NCBI GenBank assembly: GCA_014905825.1
Contig: JACGCN010000045.1
Span: 62,001 to 126,000 of the forward strand
Direction: 5' to 3'
Origin: Lyophyllum atratum
Taxonomy: Eukaryota; Basidiomycota; Agaricomycetes; Agaricales; Lyophyllaceae
Length of the DNA: 64,000 bases
Positions 1 through 11,438 of this stretch are shown piece after piece. Made by a program: the position numbers and the translations under genes. The notes beneath the pieces were generated by a model. The model did no database searches, had not been told where the DNA came from, and saw nothing but the letters and a program-made list of their open reading frames with translations. How positions within the stretch are numbered: the first letter of the stretch is position 1; each line of letters starts with the position of its first letter.

Positions 1-835
1 CTCAACATCGACCGTATGCCCTGGAACCCGCCGGGAGGCCCCGGCCGTGCGGCAAAAATGCCGAGAAACTCAACAGGGCGCCGATGAATGTCAGCACGGA
101 CCCATACCTAGGTATACAGGCTTCAAAGCTAAACAGGTCAAATTAAAGAACATACATTGTGTGATATTGAAGTCCCATGTCGATGTGGAAAACATTCAAA
201 GACAGAACAGAGTTATCAGTGAAAAGTAGCAGGTTCTGCGGCGATAGCGCGCGTCCACAGGCTTATTCCCCGCCATCGTGGATGTTACAAACGAGTCCTT
301 ACGTAAACTTCAGGACTCGTAAGAGCAATCAACGACAGTGACGTTGACTTTTATTACGTCGTTCAACACGATCACCAACGACGACAACGACCTTCACGAC
401 CAAAGCGCCTTCTCGGCCAATTAGCTCGTAGAAAACTCGACTTGATATGGGAAGTAAAAATGATGAGTAGACAGCTCTGTTCCAAGTCCACCGCTGACTC
501 CGAAGAAAGAAAGTTCTATTCACAAGGGACGATTCGCGCCCTTCAGTCGAGTTAGTTCACGGAAGGATAGCGAAGCGGCCGCTCGACCCGAGAACCCACT
601 CCCAGTTGCTATACATCAAATTCTGGGTGTAAGAATCAGTGCTGAAGAAGTTGGTTTACCGACTCACGACATGTTAGTAGCATATAGGACGTAATCGTCG
701 CTGTAAGGCTGCGTTAGGGAAATGACAAGCACTGATCATGTGCGATCTGCCTGGGACGCAAAGAGCTTAGAAGAGTGACTTTGATTGTTTGAGGCCTAGC
801 GGCAATCACCCAAAGTCGGCTCTGAGATCGTGTGA
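1..835. other. left-edge region without a recognisable gene
   Basis: Only short open frames occur here and none resembles a family I know. The first ~85 bases stay open on the plus strand up to the window edge, so they could be the end of a gene entering from the left, but no motif supports this. No tRNA, promoter or repeat stands out. Confidence 0.3.
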
Positions 836-839
836 AGTA

Positions 840-1795
840 GTGAGACCCTCCACGAACGCCAGCCCCTCCAACTTCAAAAGCTCACATCAAGCGCGTTATC
901 CACAAACCGCTCCTGATGGCGTTCCAACATCGACGCTCCCCGCGCCGACGCCGATTCAAGGTGTACATCTTCTCTACCGCGCTGTCCCCCAGCAGCGCCG
1001 CGAGAATCTCAGAGCCCAGGTTCGCCGTAGACCCCGTCAGGAGCACGACCTTCTTCCTACTAGTACCGCTTTTCACAGGAGTGGCGGACGTGGGAGCAGG
1101 TGCGTTCAAGCTAAGCCCGGCGCCGAACTTCTCAATTATAGCCGCGATCTGCGCCTTCCCTTTATTCGCGCCCTTGAAGCCCTCGGGATCGGCGATGAGA
1201 CTCTCGAGGAACGCACCGAGGACATCGAGGGAGGGGTAGGAGTACACCGTGTTTTGGGGATGGTCTCGACGACTTTGATGGTGGTGTTGTCCTTGCTCCC
1301 ACGGAGGGCACCAACAAGGCGGCGCCGGAGGATTTTTGCGCTTAGACTTCGGGAAGGGTGCGGTCAGTATCCAGGAGGGTTGGAAGAGGATGTGGGAGGG
1401 GCAAACTTGTCAAAAGCCCTGGTCGAGCAGATCTCCGGAAGTCGAGACCCGTGAACGTTTTCCTCGAGTGGATATCCGCCGCCTGCAAAAGCAACCACGT
1501 CTTCACGTCCTCCCCCTCCCCCTAATCAGTCGGCACCAGGTCCTCGCGCTTCGCGCTCTGCTCTACCGTCGCATATCTATACCGCGCTCCATCAGCTACA
1601 CCACCCAAACGAAAATCCAGACGACGCACCAAGCCTCAATCTCATTATCATACGCCTTCAGCGCCATCTTCCGCGTCACAGTCCCCTCACCCGTACGCGG
1701 GAGCGGCTTATCCTTGGACGCGACCAGGATCATCTCCTTGAAGATCCTACTGAACATCGGTGGTCCTTCGCCGCTATATATAGCTTGCATGATAG
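840..1795 (-). pseudogene. broken inverted copy of the A-T-R reductase gene
   Basis: Read on the minus strand, this stretch contains pieces collinear with the intact adenylation-thiolation-reductase gene at 12506-16515. From about 1770 it encodes a piece with FSRIFKEMILV and KPLPRTGEGTV, the end of the adenylation domain. Near 1440-1480 it has a thiolation-domain piece, GDLLDQGF followed directly by a stop where the intact gene has GDLFDQGFDSLSAT. From 1247 down to about 840 it has the start of the reductase domain, including YSYPSLDVLGAFL and the dinucleotide-binding start VVLLTGSTANLGSEIL. The reading frame is lost in several places, the first half of the adenylation domain is absent and the reductase stops early. 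It is a partial segmental duplicate in inverted orientation, about 11 kb from its intact relative. I infer it is non-functional. Confidence 0.85.
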
Positions 1796-2181
1796 TTACA
1801 TCTGGTGCGGTCGTGTGATGAGAACTGCGCATAGTAGAGGCTTAAAGCAGAAGACAGAATTCGCCTGACTACGCGTATCGTCGTGCTCGATAAATGGCGG
1901 AAGAACTGGCAGAGACCTTGGTCCTAACGCCCTGCAGCATGCAGGCGCGGTGATGATGGATGACAACGAGATAAAAAAAACAATTGATCGCAGGCAACGC
2001 AGAATCCCACGACCTCATCGCTTCCGACCACCATGCATACCGACCAAGCACTGCTTGCGTCTATCATGCTACAAAGCGACCTTCGGGTGCAAACTGATGC
2101 AAAAATCACGACGAGTTGTATATATGCGTTCACTGGAGCAATCCGGATGGGCTCAAGTCCGACGTCTCGCGTCTTTGATGC

Positions 2182-2664
2182 CAAAATCTCGGAGAAGTCT
2201 ATGTCAACGGACCGTCAATTGGCTTCCAACTGACCAAGGTGAGACCGCATGCGGTCTTCGATACCCAATTCGAATCAAGGGCTCGTCTGCTGGTCTGATC
2301 TTGTACTCCAGTTGGATCACAGCTCGCGCCATCCTGACCCTACCTCTTTCAGACACCCCGGCCCCTCGAGATCGACGCTTCGTTCGCGCCAAGAATTTGT
2401 CCTACGAATACTCAAGTCTACGCGGACTTGAAGATCTATTGTTGTCCTCCAACGATCCCACTCACGGTTTGCCAAAATTTCAACTTATTCGTGCTGTCTC
2501 GGCCGAGGTCAACTTGTCCGTTCTTGCACAACACGGTCGATTCCTCAAAGGCGCAACGCTTCGCGGCGTGGATAATTGAAAGTGCCAAAATGTCGGAAAG
2601 GTCTATCTCAACGGACGGCAAAGTCGCTCCCAGCAGAGCAATACCCGACCACATGCACGTTTGG
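2182..2664 (+). repeat. diverged direct repeat, ~80 bp, 402 bp apart
   Basis: The stretch beginning at 2182 (ccaaaatctcggagaagtct) recurs in diverged form at 2584 (ccaaaatgtcggaaaggtct). The similarity continues for about 80 bases through ccgcatgcggtcttcg versus ccacatgcacgtttgg. Both copies can be read as a peptide resembling GxVYxNG, but stops and frame changes interrupt it. This suggests the remains of a tandemly duplicated gene or gene segment between the A-T-R pseudogene and the pectin methylesterase. No family is recognised. Confidence 0.5.
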
Positions 2665-2788
2665 TGTCCTATTTTTGTATTTTAGGCAGTCAGAACTGTC
2701 GCACCATCTTATTTCGCCCTTCCCGGTCGCTCGCTCGCACCGGCCCGCCAAGGAAACCGTTTCGTGGCAGGAATTTATGCCATGGACC

Positions 2789-2796
2789 TATATATA
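2789..2796 (+). promoter_or_regulatory. TATA box of the pectin methylesterase gene
   Basis: The run tatatata lies about 43 bp upstream of the ATG at 2839, and no other ATG intervenes in a better context. It supports that start for the secreted enzyme. Confidence 0.6.
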
Positions 2797-2838
2797 CAAC
2801 GCGGGTCGGAGTCTTGTTTCCCTTGAATCTTCCGTCCC

Positions 2839-4281
2839 ATGGCTCGCCAAAGCTTCCATTTGTGCGCCCTGTTGTTCATGCTCCTCTCGACTTTGCTGCA
2901 TACCAATGCAACCGCGATCGAGAAACGAGCATCGCGTACTTCGCCGCCTTCGGGAGTTGTCATCGTAAGAAAGACGGGCGCGCTGAGCGGGGAATTCAGC
3001 ACTGTTCAAGCCGCTGTAAACTCGCTTCCTAATGATAGCTCCGCCCGCACAATCTTCATCTACCCAGGTATGATCAGCTCCTCTCCTCATTTGCTCCAAA
3101 ATGAACGGATTTCCAATTGTATGATAGGTACCTACACCGAACAGGTCTCCATCAGTCGCGTCGGAAAAACCACTGTATGTCCCCTTCCTTTGGTGGTTAC
3201 GCTTTTCGATCCGGATGCGAATTCGACAGATTCTCGGATCTACCACCGACACCTCAAGCTATACCGCCAACTCCGTTACGATCACACAATCGCTTTCCGC
3301 TGGCCAGGCCGGGAACGACGACCTTACGGGTACCCTTCGCGTGCACAAGGACAACTTTTTCCTGTACAACGTGAACCTCAAGAACACCGTACGTCGATAC
3401 TGGATGTGCTCGTTGAACCTACTTATCCTACTTAGTTCGGACATTCTTCCTCTGGCGGTCAGGCCTTGGCCCTCAGCGCATACGGAACGAACCATGGGTA
3501 CTACGGTGTAGGCTTCTACAGGTGAATATCTCTCGCAGACGGTCGCTTGGAATCTTCCCCTGACGATCGCGCAGCTATCAGGATACCGTTCTGGCCGAAC
3601 AAGGGAACCAATTCTACGGCATCTGCTACATCGAGGGCGCAGTCGATTACATCTGGGGTCAACACGCGCGCGCGTTTTTCCATAGGAATACTATTGCCTC
3701 CGTAGAAGCGGGCTCGATCACTGCCAGTGGTCCAACTAGCGCGTCAGATACGAGTCTCTGTGCGATCCCCTTTCTTGCAGCTTTTTCTCATGACTTGTGA
3801 TCTAACCTTCCCGTTTACAAGTCGTTATAAATAAAGCAACGATTATCACCAGCTCGGCGGCCACTAGATCATTAGCTGGCTTGGTCTATCTTGGCCGTCC
3901 GTGGTCCCAATATGCTCGGTAAGACCATCTTAACCAAACGATGGTTTACAGTCACTAATTGGTGGTGAACCCCTTGTAGCGTCGTCTACACATCTTGCAG
4001 CTTAGGAAGTCTGATCAATCCCGCTGGTTGGTCTATCTGGTCGACCGCCACGCCCAACACCTCCAACGTCCTGTTTGCCGAATATGCTAGTACAGGTGAA
4101 GATCATAACTCTCCTTTCACTCCTCTTTCTGGCTTCAGGTGACATGGGCATGTTTTCAGGCGCAGGTGCCGCTGGAACTCGGGCTGCGTTCTCAAAAAAG
4201 CTCACTTCGGCGACAGGCTATGGGGCTGCTGATGTTCTGGGAACTGACTGGACATCATGGGTTGACCAGGCTTATGCGTAG
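2839..4281 (+). CDS. secreted pectin methylesterase (carbohydrate esterase family 8)
   Basis: Eight exons join in phase: 2839-3067, 3128-3174, 3230-3388, 3436-3521, 3575-3759, 3822-3918, 3980-4095, 4160-4281, giving 346 aa. Residues 1-25 form a signal peptide (MARQSFHLCALLFMLLSTLL). Family motifs follow in order: FSTVQAAVNSLP, TYTEQVSISR, ALALSAYGTNHGYYGVGFY, then YQDTVLAEQGNQFYGICYIEGAVDYIWGQ, which carries the two catalytic aspartates of CE8 (QDT and EGAVDYIWG), and late GLVYLGRPWSQYAR, the LGRPW motif of the family. The enzyme removes methyl esters from homogalacturonan outside the cell, making pectin accessible to lyases and hydrolases. Length and architecture are normal for a single-domain fungal CE8. 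A lyase gene of another family lies convergently 0.4 kb downstream. The 4282-4715 gap between the two genes holds nothing recognisable. Confidence 0.93.
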
Positions 4282-4715
4282 TGCCTTCACTGTGCCTTTT
4301 CTTACTAGTGTAGAGAACGCAAACTGGTCGGCTGTCGAGTAAGGAGAGGCACGCTTCAATAATCGCTGCGCTGTTGTGACGGGGATAACGAGCGGTAGCA
4401 GGAATGTAGACGAGACATCGTTAATCACACCGTCTCCTCGAGTGATCAAGTGCCTCGCGCACATGCTGGGCCGTGTTCCATGGGTACATCGCTTGCCCAA
4501 GATTCATCTTCCAGATGTCATGGGAGAGATTGTCAGCATCCCATTCCCTATTTCGCCGTCAGGAAGCGCCCGGATGCATCCATTAGCATCCAACCAACCA
4601 GGACATCATCAACAATGCTTTGTCTCGTCCACGTCCCATCCATCAAACATAAACGACCAAAAGAAAAGAAGTCGACAAGCACAGACGCATACACCCATAC
4701 CTATACTCCGAACTT

Positions 4716-5872
4716 TCACGCCACCACGACACCCGTGACATCCGCGAACCACGCCCGCTGGTCCTTCGGGCAGCACCACTCTTCCGAATGGCCTATATCC
4801 CCATACCAACGAGTAAGCAATGAGAGCAGCAGGACGAATGATCACACCTACCACCGAAGAATGTCTGGAAATGCATCCCTTTGACTCTCGCCTCGGCCGA
4901 GTCGCACAAGCACAGGTCCTTTACATGGATCGAGGATACGCCGTCGACCCAGACTTCGATCTCACCTACGCATCAAATGCCGCCATCAGCTCAAAACACA
5001 AGTCAGAAAAAAGAACATACATACCATTGCACTTCCCCAGGTCGTTCATCTTGACGCGGAACGCCAGCGCGACCCACCTCCCGATGGCGATATCGAGGCT
5101 GAAGGACTTGCGACCGACAGAGAAGCCAAAGTCGGGGTTGCCGATGGACTCGGGGGGCGTGGAGAGGAGGAGGGTGGAGTTGGATGGTGTGAGGGGGAGG
5201 TAGGTGTATAGCTCGCCTACGCCCTGGCGCCTGTGGCATAACGTATATACGTGGTTAGAGAGCGTGCGGGAAGGCAAAGAGGGCAAGGCAAGAGACGGCG
5301 ACGTACCTCCACATAGGCCTCAGATCGAAACATTGACACCGATTCTCCTGCCTCCCGCCCGAACAGTGGTACGCCAAATCGCCAACCCCGCCAACTACCA
5401 TCGTATCCACAATCAGTCCCGGCCCAACAAACGCATATGAGAAACGGGAAGAAGACTCACAGACGCCAGGCAGCTTCCCGCCCCGCTTGAACTCCCAGCC
5501 CGGCTCCAGCATCATCCTGTACCCAAACACCACTTCCCTCGCTCCCTTCTCGAGCTCCGCCTTGAACGCCTCCGGCCCACTGAGGTAGAACCCAAACCCG
5601 CCGGGGATCGCAGCGCTCGGGTTGATGCTTCCCTTCGGGTACAGAGCCTCCCACGCTTTATCGGGCGGGGGGAGCGCATCGGTGGCTTTGTGCTGCGGGG
5701 GCGGGGGCGTGACGACGGGGTGCGGGAGGCGGGAGGTGGTTTTGTGCACGCCGAGGGCGGAGTCGGAGAGGGGGACGTGGGTGAGGTGGGAATGGGGGTG
5801 TCTGAGGTGGGGGCTGGTGGTGAAGCCGTGTTTGAAGTGGGAGATGGGGAGGAGGTGCGGGTTGGGTGACAT
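4716..5872 (-). CDS. polysaccharide lyase family 14-like protein
   Basis: Five exons on the minus strand join in phase: 5872-5461, 5394-5307, 5230-5025, 4965-4852, 4792-4716, giving 298 aa. The sequence carries the pattern of the Agaricomycete PL14 (alginate/glucuronan lyase-like) family as I recall it: LYPKGSINPSAAIPGGFGFYLSG around residue 85, VVFGYRMMLEPGWEFKRGGKLPG around 120, then GGVGDLAYHCSGGRQENRCQCFDLRPMWR, and IEVWVDGVSSI and GMHFQTFFGGHSEEWCCPKD near the C-terminus. I chose the ATG at 5872 because homologues begin close to the motif HFKHGFTTSP; an in-frame ATG at 6016 would add 48 residues of low-complexity leader. No obvious signal peptide is present at this start. The likely role is beta-elimination of a uronic-acid polymer. 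The substrate cannot be told from the sequence. Confidence 0.85.
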
Positions 5873-7323
5873 GGTTGGGCGTGGAGGCGTGTTCGAACTT
5901 GGTTCGAGTTGGTGTTGGGGAGAAATAGGGGTAAACAACGCGTTATAAGCTTTTAAGCTGTGACGGGGATGTCTATGAATAGCTTCGTCTAAGTCAAGTC
6001 TAAGTAAGTTCCACATGGCACATATTGAACCAGATTTGAATCCGATAACATACCGCTGGAAGAAGATAAGGAGAAGTTGCGTTTCAGACTATTATTGTTG
6101 CATTTCCAGGCTATTTTGAGGGAGTCGCTGAGTTCGTCGCATTAGCTGTGGGGTAAGGCTGAGGTAAGGTGGCAACGTGAATATACAACAGACGCAAATA
6201 ACGCGACTCCGTGCAATGTCACGTGGATGCTTTTTCCTTCTCGACAACTTGAACTTGCACCTTGTGCAGCACTTGCAGCTTGAAGCTTTGAAGCTTTGAA
6301 GCTTTAAAGTTGGAGTCTTAGACGATGGCCGATGGCCGATACGCTTGGATATCTGCAGACGGCTGTGAGCAAGCCTGAGGATCTTGGAACTCCTTCTGAG
6401 CACTAAGGACAAAGGCTCCTGATCAGTGATCGCGAGGACCCTTCCCTTCCCTCTTCTAGTCCAGACTCCAACTTGTCACCCTCCCGGGCCAATAGACAAC
6501 GTTTATCAGCTGTCGCACCAGCGTGGACTCTACTCCTCCTGACTGGTCCCGCGGCGCGCCGACATCGGTGAGGCATGTCAACTACTCGTTCGTAAATTCG
6601 TCTTCTGGCCGCGGGTGTATGATAACCACGAGACTTATCTTCCTCACATCCGAGCGTTCACATCGCCATCCAAGTACTACTTCCCGAAATCCACGCATTT
6701 TTATCGTACAGACTACCATCCGCGATACTGACGCCCGCGATCGGATCCAACGTGTAGACCAACCAGGTGGTGGCGCTCACTTGTGACCGCCAAGGAGGCA
6801 CAGAACCTAGACTGCCGTGCATGATGCGTTGGCTTTTAGTGTTCTTTACAGTGGCCCGGTGCAGCTGGTCGAGAAAGGCATCGAAGCAACTATAAACGAC
6901 ATAATTGGTCAGTACCCAAACGCGTGTGATCACGTATCCCGCCACTAACGCCGCCCCCCCAGAAATTTGCGTCACTTCCTTTAGCCATCCACCCAGCCTC
7001 CAGCGCAAGCTTTAGGATGTCCCCACACGCAGTGGACGCCGATTCTTTCAGCTTTTGAGAGCACTTGCTAGCACGAACATAGAGCTTTCCAGTGCATTTG
7101 CTCGCACGAGTACAGTATAGCCATCAAGTTCGTTGCGGATCCTCCCTTCGTCGTAGGCCTTCCTTATGGTACCTAATAGTAATCCACAGAAGTCCGGGCA
7201 CCAAATCGGTCGATGGCAAGCCCGAGTCTTATGACTACCCATCAGCGCGAAGCCCGAGCTCAGGAATAAAAAGCAACAAAGTTGGCACGAAGGCGCAGAC
7301 GACTCGCACACCCTCACATCGCG
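5873..7323. other. intergenic region with a short tandem repeat
   Basis: This stretch lies between the divergent PL14-like and tyrosinase genes, so it should contain both promoters. At 6277-6308 there is a short tandem array of gctttgaa units. An open frame at 7008-6658 on the minus strand (116 codons) has no recognised family. Nothing else could be supported. Confidence 0.4.
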
Positions 7324-8627
7324 ATGCTTCCCTTCCCCCACTCGCCATGGATCGGGGCGCTCCTCCTGGTCTTGTTCTCCCTCTTCGTTCTTCCCGCTGC
7401 TGGTGCGAGTGCTGCGGAGTTGAATGTGACATCGGCGTTGAGTACTGAGAGGCATCGGTGCACTAAAAGCGAGGCTCTGCGTCGCAGGGAGTGGTACGAG
7501 CCCCATATCATTTCAGCTTCTTGGTGTATCGATTGTAACGTGGATTTGCTGCAGGCGAACTTTGAACACGCACGAGAAAATGGCGTATATCGAAGCCGTA
7601 CAATGTCTGCAGCGCCTGCCCGCCATCACCCACTTCCCCGGCGTTAAGACGCGGTACGACGACTTTCAGGCGCTGCACATCAACTTGACCGAGAGGGTGC
7701 ATCTCGTTGTGAGTCGCCTTACGTTAGTCGGTATTCAAGACCTGACAATCTTGGTTTGGACGTGAAGGGCCAGTTCCTGCCATGGCACCGCCAGTTCGTC
7801 AGCGTGTACGAGTCCACTTTACGCTCAGCCTGTGGGTACAAGGGCGCCAATCCGTAAGTCATCCCTGGCCTACCCTCTCATGTGCCCCTCCTCACGGTTC
7901 TGCAGGTACTGGGACTGGACCAAAGACTCCAAAAACCGCACCAGGTATGTCCCTTCCTTCCCTTTCCCCCTACTCACCTCACTCACCCACCCACCCCGCC
8001 CAGCCTCCTCGCATCCCCCGTCTTCTCCCTCACAACCGGCTTCGGCTCCCCCCTCCCCGGCCCCCCCACCGGCCCCTTCGCCTCCTACAACCTCTCCTTC
8101 GGCCCCGGGCGCATCATCAACACGCACCCCATCACGCGCGAGCTGAACCTCACCCTCCTTCGGTACCTTACGCGGGAGGGGGTGCGGAACGCGACGAGGA
8201 AGGGGACGTTTGAGGGGTTTAGGGTGGAGCTGGAGGGGGCGCCGGTGACGCCGGGGCCGAAGGTGCATGATGCGGGGCATAGGCTGCTTGGTGGGGATAT
8301 GGCGGATACGTATTCGAGTCCTGGAGGTTCGTGCTCTCTGTCTTCTCCCCTCTCTGTCTTCTTGTACTTTTTCCTGAACTATTACGCGCAGACCCGCTGT
8401 TCTTCCTCCACCACGCGAACCTCGACCGCATCTGGTGGACCTGGCAGATGGCCGACCCGGCGAAGCGGCTCTATGCGGTGTCGGGGCGGACGAGTGTGAC
8501 GCCGCCGTATGGGAGCCTGACGCTTGGGTTCATGCTGGAGATGGCGAATCTGGCGCCGAGGGTGCCGGTTAGGGAGGTGATGGATATTGGGGGCGGGTGT
8601 CTTTGTTATGAGTATGTGGATGCGTAG
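7324..8627 (+). CDS. short secreted tyrosinase (type-3 copper oxidase)
   Basis: Six exons join in phase: 7324-7493, 7555-7708, 7768-7853, 7906-7944, 8004-8326, 8392-8627, giving 335 aa. Residues 1-30 are a signal peptide (LLLVLFSLFVLPAAGASA). The CuA site is seen as LHINLTERVHLVGQFLPWHRQF and the CuB site as KVHDAGHRLLGGDM followed by DPLFFLHHANLDRIWWTWQ, so the copper-binding histidines appear to be in place. The protein ends soon after the core domain and lacks the C-terminal cap domain of classical long fungal tyrosinases, which matches the short secreted class. Such enzymes oxidise mono- and diphenols and belong to the secreted oxidative set of wood-decay fungi. Codon use in exons 5-6 is strongly GC-rich. 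Confidence 0.92.
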
Positions 8628-9237
8628 GGGGCGGGGGCGGGGGCGGGGTTGTTGGATGTGTGTTTATGGGGCGTTGTGGATTTGGATAGAGAGGACGTCG
8701 AATTTGTTAGGTTTCGTTGTTCGACGTTGCGCTTCAGGCTTGTCAGATTGAAGTACATATTAGATCTGGTTATGAGGCTGGATGATTCCGCTTAAAGCTT
8801 TCGATTGACTTTGGAACGCGCCTGGAATGTCCGATGGACCGCGTTTCGGTGAAACTAAAAGCTCACGTGGATCCAAATGGCTGCCGAATAATCATATCTT
8901 GTGATCCCCCGGGCCCCCTTCATCGATATCCCCATCATCATGGCCTGCACCACCCACCCCACCCCTGCTTGCGACGTCCACCAGAGCCAGTCCCAGTCCC
9001 AGTGCCCCCATTCTCCTCCCAGGCCGAGTACCCCGAAGCCACCCGGAAAGCTTCTTCCCTGGACCCATTAAAAGAGCTTATCACACTTCCGAACCCTTCG
9101 AGCCCGAGCCCGAATCCCCAGTAGCGTCCAGCCTCACCCCGCTGACGTGTTAGTGTTACTCTCATCCTCGTCTGATCCCAAGCGTCCCGTCCCCTCTCTC
9201 TTTCGCTGAGCCTATCCTCCCTCTCCCCACACACCAC

Positions 9238-9991
9238 ATGGAGGCCTACTTCGACAACAAAGGCAACATCCTCAACGCCGCCCTCCGTACGCCGCACGAC
9301 AACTCCGCAGTGTACACACTCAAGACGACCTTCGGGCTGCGCGGGCGGAAGCTCACCGTCCTGCGCGACGAGAACCCCGCTCCCCGGGTGCAGGCGAAGG
9401 ATGCTGGGAAGGCGAGCGTGGGGAGCATATTGTGGAAGGAGAAGATGGTGGAGGTGATGGGGGTACGGAGGGGGGTGAAGGAGGTGAGGAGGAGGGAGGG
9501 TGGTTTTTTCAGGAAGTGCGTACGTCCCGACTCTGTTCTTTTTTTTTTTTTGGGAGGGGAGAGGCCTGATGAGTGGGTGTGGGACTGTTAGGACGCATTA
9601 TTGGAGGTGGGAGGAGGGGAGGAGGGAGTATGAGGTTAAGCATGATCATGCGGGGTGGAAGGTATGTTCGTTGAGCTCCCGGGGTGTTTTGGTTGCGCAT
9701 GCTCATGGTGCTTACAGGCGATAATGGATAACAACATGTCCATCGCCGCGAGGTTCCTCGTCCCCTCCCGCCCGCATCTATTCAGCAAGGCCGACCCGCC
9801 ATCCGTGCACCTGACGAAGACGGCGCTGGAGGCGGATGAGGTGTTTTTGATCTTGGTGTTCGTATACGAGGAGCTCAAGAGGCAGGATAGAACGGTATGT
9901 CCTTTCTGTTTGCTGGTGGTGGTGATGGGATTTGGTTGATGAGGGTGTGTTTTAGAATAGTTCGTCTTCGAATGGAGGGGTTGGGTGGTGA
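9238..9991 (+). CDS. DUF6593-type protein, copy 1
   Basis: Four exons join in phase: 9238-9515, 9592-9661, 9718-9894, 9956-9991, giving 186 aa. The protein starts MEAYFDNKGNILNAALR, has a central YTLKTTFGLRGRKLTVLRDENP, an ILWKEK strand and ends in a hydrophobic stretch (TKTALEADEVFLILVFVYEELKR) with a short serine/glycine tail. This beta-rich arrangement matches the DUF6593 family that is abundant in Agaricomycetes and has no known function. There is no signal peptide, so it is probably intracellular. It is a tandem paralogue of the gene at 10688, with intron positions conserved exactly. Confidence 0.8.
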
Positions 9992-10687
9992 TGGGTTTTG
10001 CGGGTGTGGCTTGGTGGAAATCTACGTTACTGGAGGATGCTTGGACTGTCATAGTCGCTCTCCTGAAGCAGAGGCAGGTGTCGAAACAGCACTGCGAGAG
10101 TGAAACTAGGCGCTTCGGGAAGCTGTAGAGATACCTGGAGATGCACACCGAAGCTGGTGCTCTCGCAAACAAAGTTGGACCGAGGTCATGCAAACGAGCC
10201 ACTTTTGTATCATTATGGAACACCAATTAACACGGAGAGATTGCATATTGACGTCCAGAGCGAGCTGCGTTCAGGCTCCATCTCCTTGTACGGTGACTGA
10301 GTGATCGGGAACGCATCCCATCGCTGTTCGCCGACTAAGAAAAGAACCGGCGACTTATCGGTATCCAACACCAAATTTAGCCACCACGTTGTGGGGAGCG
10401 ACCACGTGGGGCGTACGCAGACTTGTCTTGAACCTGTACGGCTAATGCTAGACGCCCAAGACACCTTGCTAGACTTGTGCCAGACGCACTGTGGTGTTCA
10501 TGATTCAGATAAGCCGCGACTCTCATCATGTCTCTCGACACTCTTTCTTCTCCCCACAACGTACGACGACCCCCACCCACCTTCGCTCTCTTCACCCGTC
10601 GCAAGGAACGCCCTCCCAACGACGAATTCGGTGCCTTTGACGTGAGACCCGCCAGCGAACACAACACCTAGTTAGTCGATCTCCACG

Positions 10688-11438
10688 ATGGACGCATACT
10701 TCGACAACAACGGCAACATCCTCAACTCCTCCATCCGCATCACCCGCGACCACTCCACCGTCTACACCCTCAAGACCACCTTCGGGCTGCGCGGGCGGAA
10801 GGTCACGATCCTGCGGGACGAGAACCCGCCCCTGGGGAAGGCGGCGTGTGTGGGGTTCATACTGTGGAAGGAGAAGGCGTTTGGGATATTTGGGCAGAGG
10901 AAGACGGTGTCGGAGATTAAGAGGATGAAGTGGGGGGTGTTTAAGAAGTACGTCGATCTAGACGGGCTTTGGGTTGGACGGTGTACTGAACTTGAGGCGT
11001 ACGCATTGTAGGTATAGGTACTGGAAGTGGTCCGCGCAGTCGAAGGAGTTTGATATATGGTACGACGGGGAGGGAAGCTGGAAGGTCTGTTTCTCCGCGT
11101 CTTACCCTACCACCCTCCATGGATTGATCGTATCCCATGCGTGGACCCTCTCTATCTATGTAGGTGACAGCAATCGACCACCAACGCTCCATCTCCGCCC
11201 AGTTCATGGTCCCCTCCCACCCGCACCTCTTCACCAAACCGGAGCCCCCGACGCTGCACCTCGCGAAAACAGCGCTCGAAGCGGATGAAGTGTTTGTGAT
11301 TCTGGCGTTGATATATTCTGAGGCGAAGAGGCAGGACGCGACGGTGTGTTTTCTATGTCTATGTGTTCTGTCTGAGGTACGGGCGACTGACTTGTTACTT
11401 TTGCGCTGTAGAATATATCTGCGACGAATGGAGTTTGA
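10688..11438 (+). CDS. DUF6593-type protein, copy 2
   Basis: Four exons join in phase: 10688-10947, 11012-11084, 11164-11343, 11412-11438, giving 179 aa. It is clearly the tandem duplicate of the gene at 9238: it starts MDAYFDNNGNILNSSIR, repeats YTLKTTFGLRGRKVTILRDENP, and keeps the same three intron positions and the tail TALEADEVFVILALIYSEAKRQDAT. The main differences are a shortened loop after DENP and a shorter last exon (NISATNGV). The function is unknown. The 0.7-kb gap between the copies (9992-10687) contains no gene that I can support. Confidence 0.8.

Noticed and set aside
4376..4738. 120-codon plus-strand frame between pectin methylesterase and the PL14-like gene
   Set aside because: Low-complexity Pro/His/Thr composition; it runs into the last exon of the PL14-like gene on the opposite strand and probably reflects untranslated sequence.
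7870..8280. 136-codon minus-strand frame rich in Arg and Pro
   Set aside because: Shadow of tyrosinase exons 4-5 and the intervening intron; no independent support.
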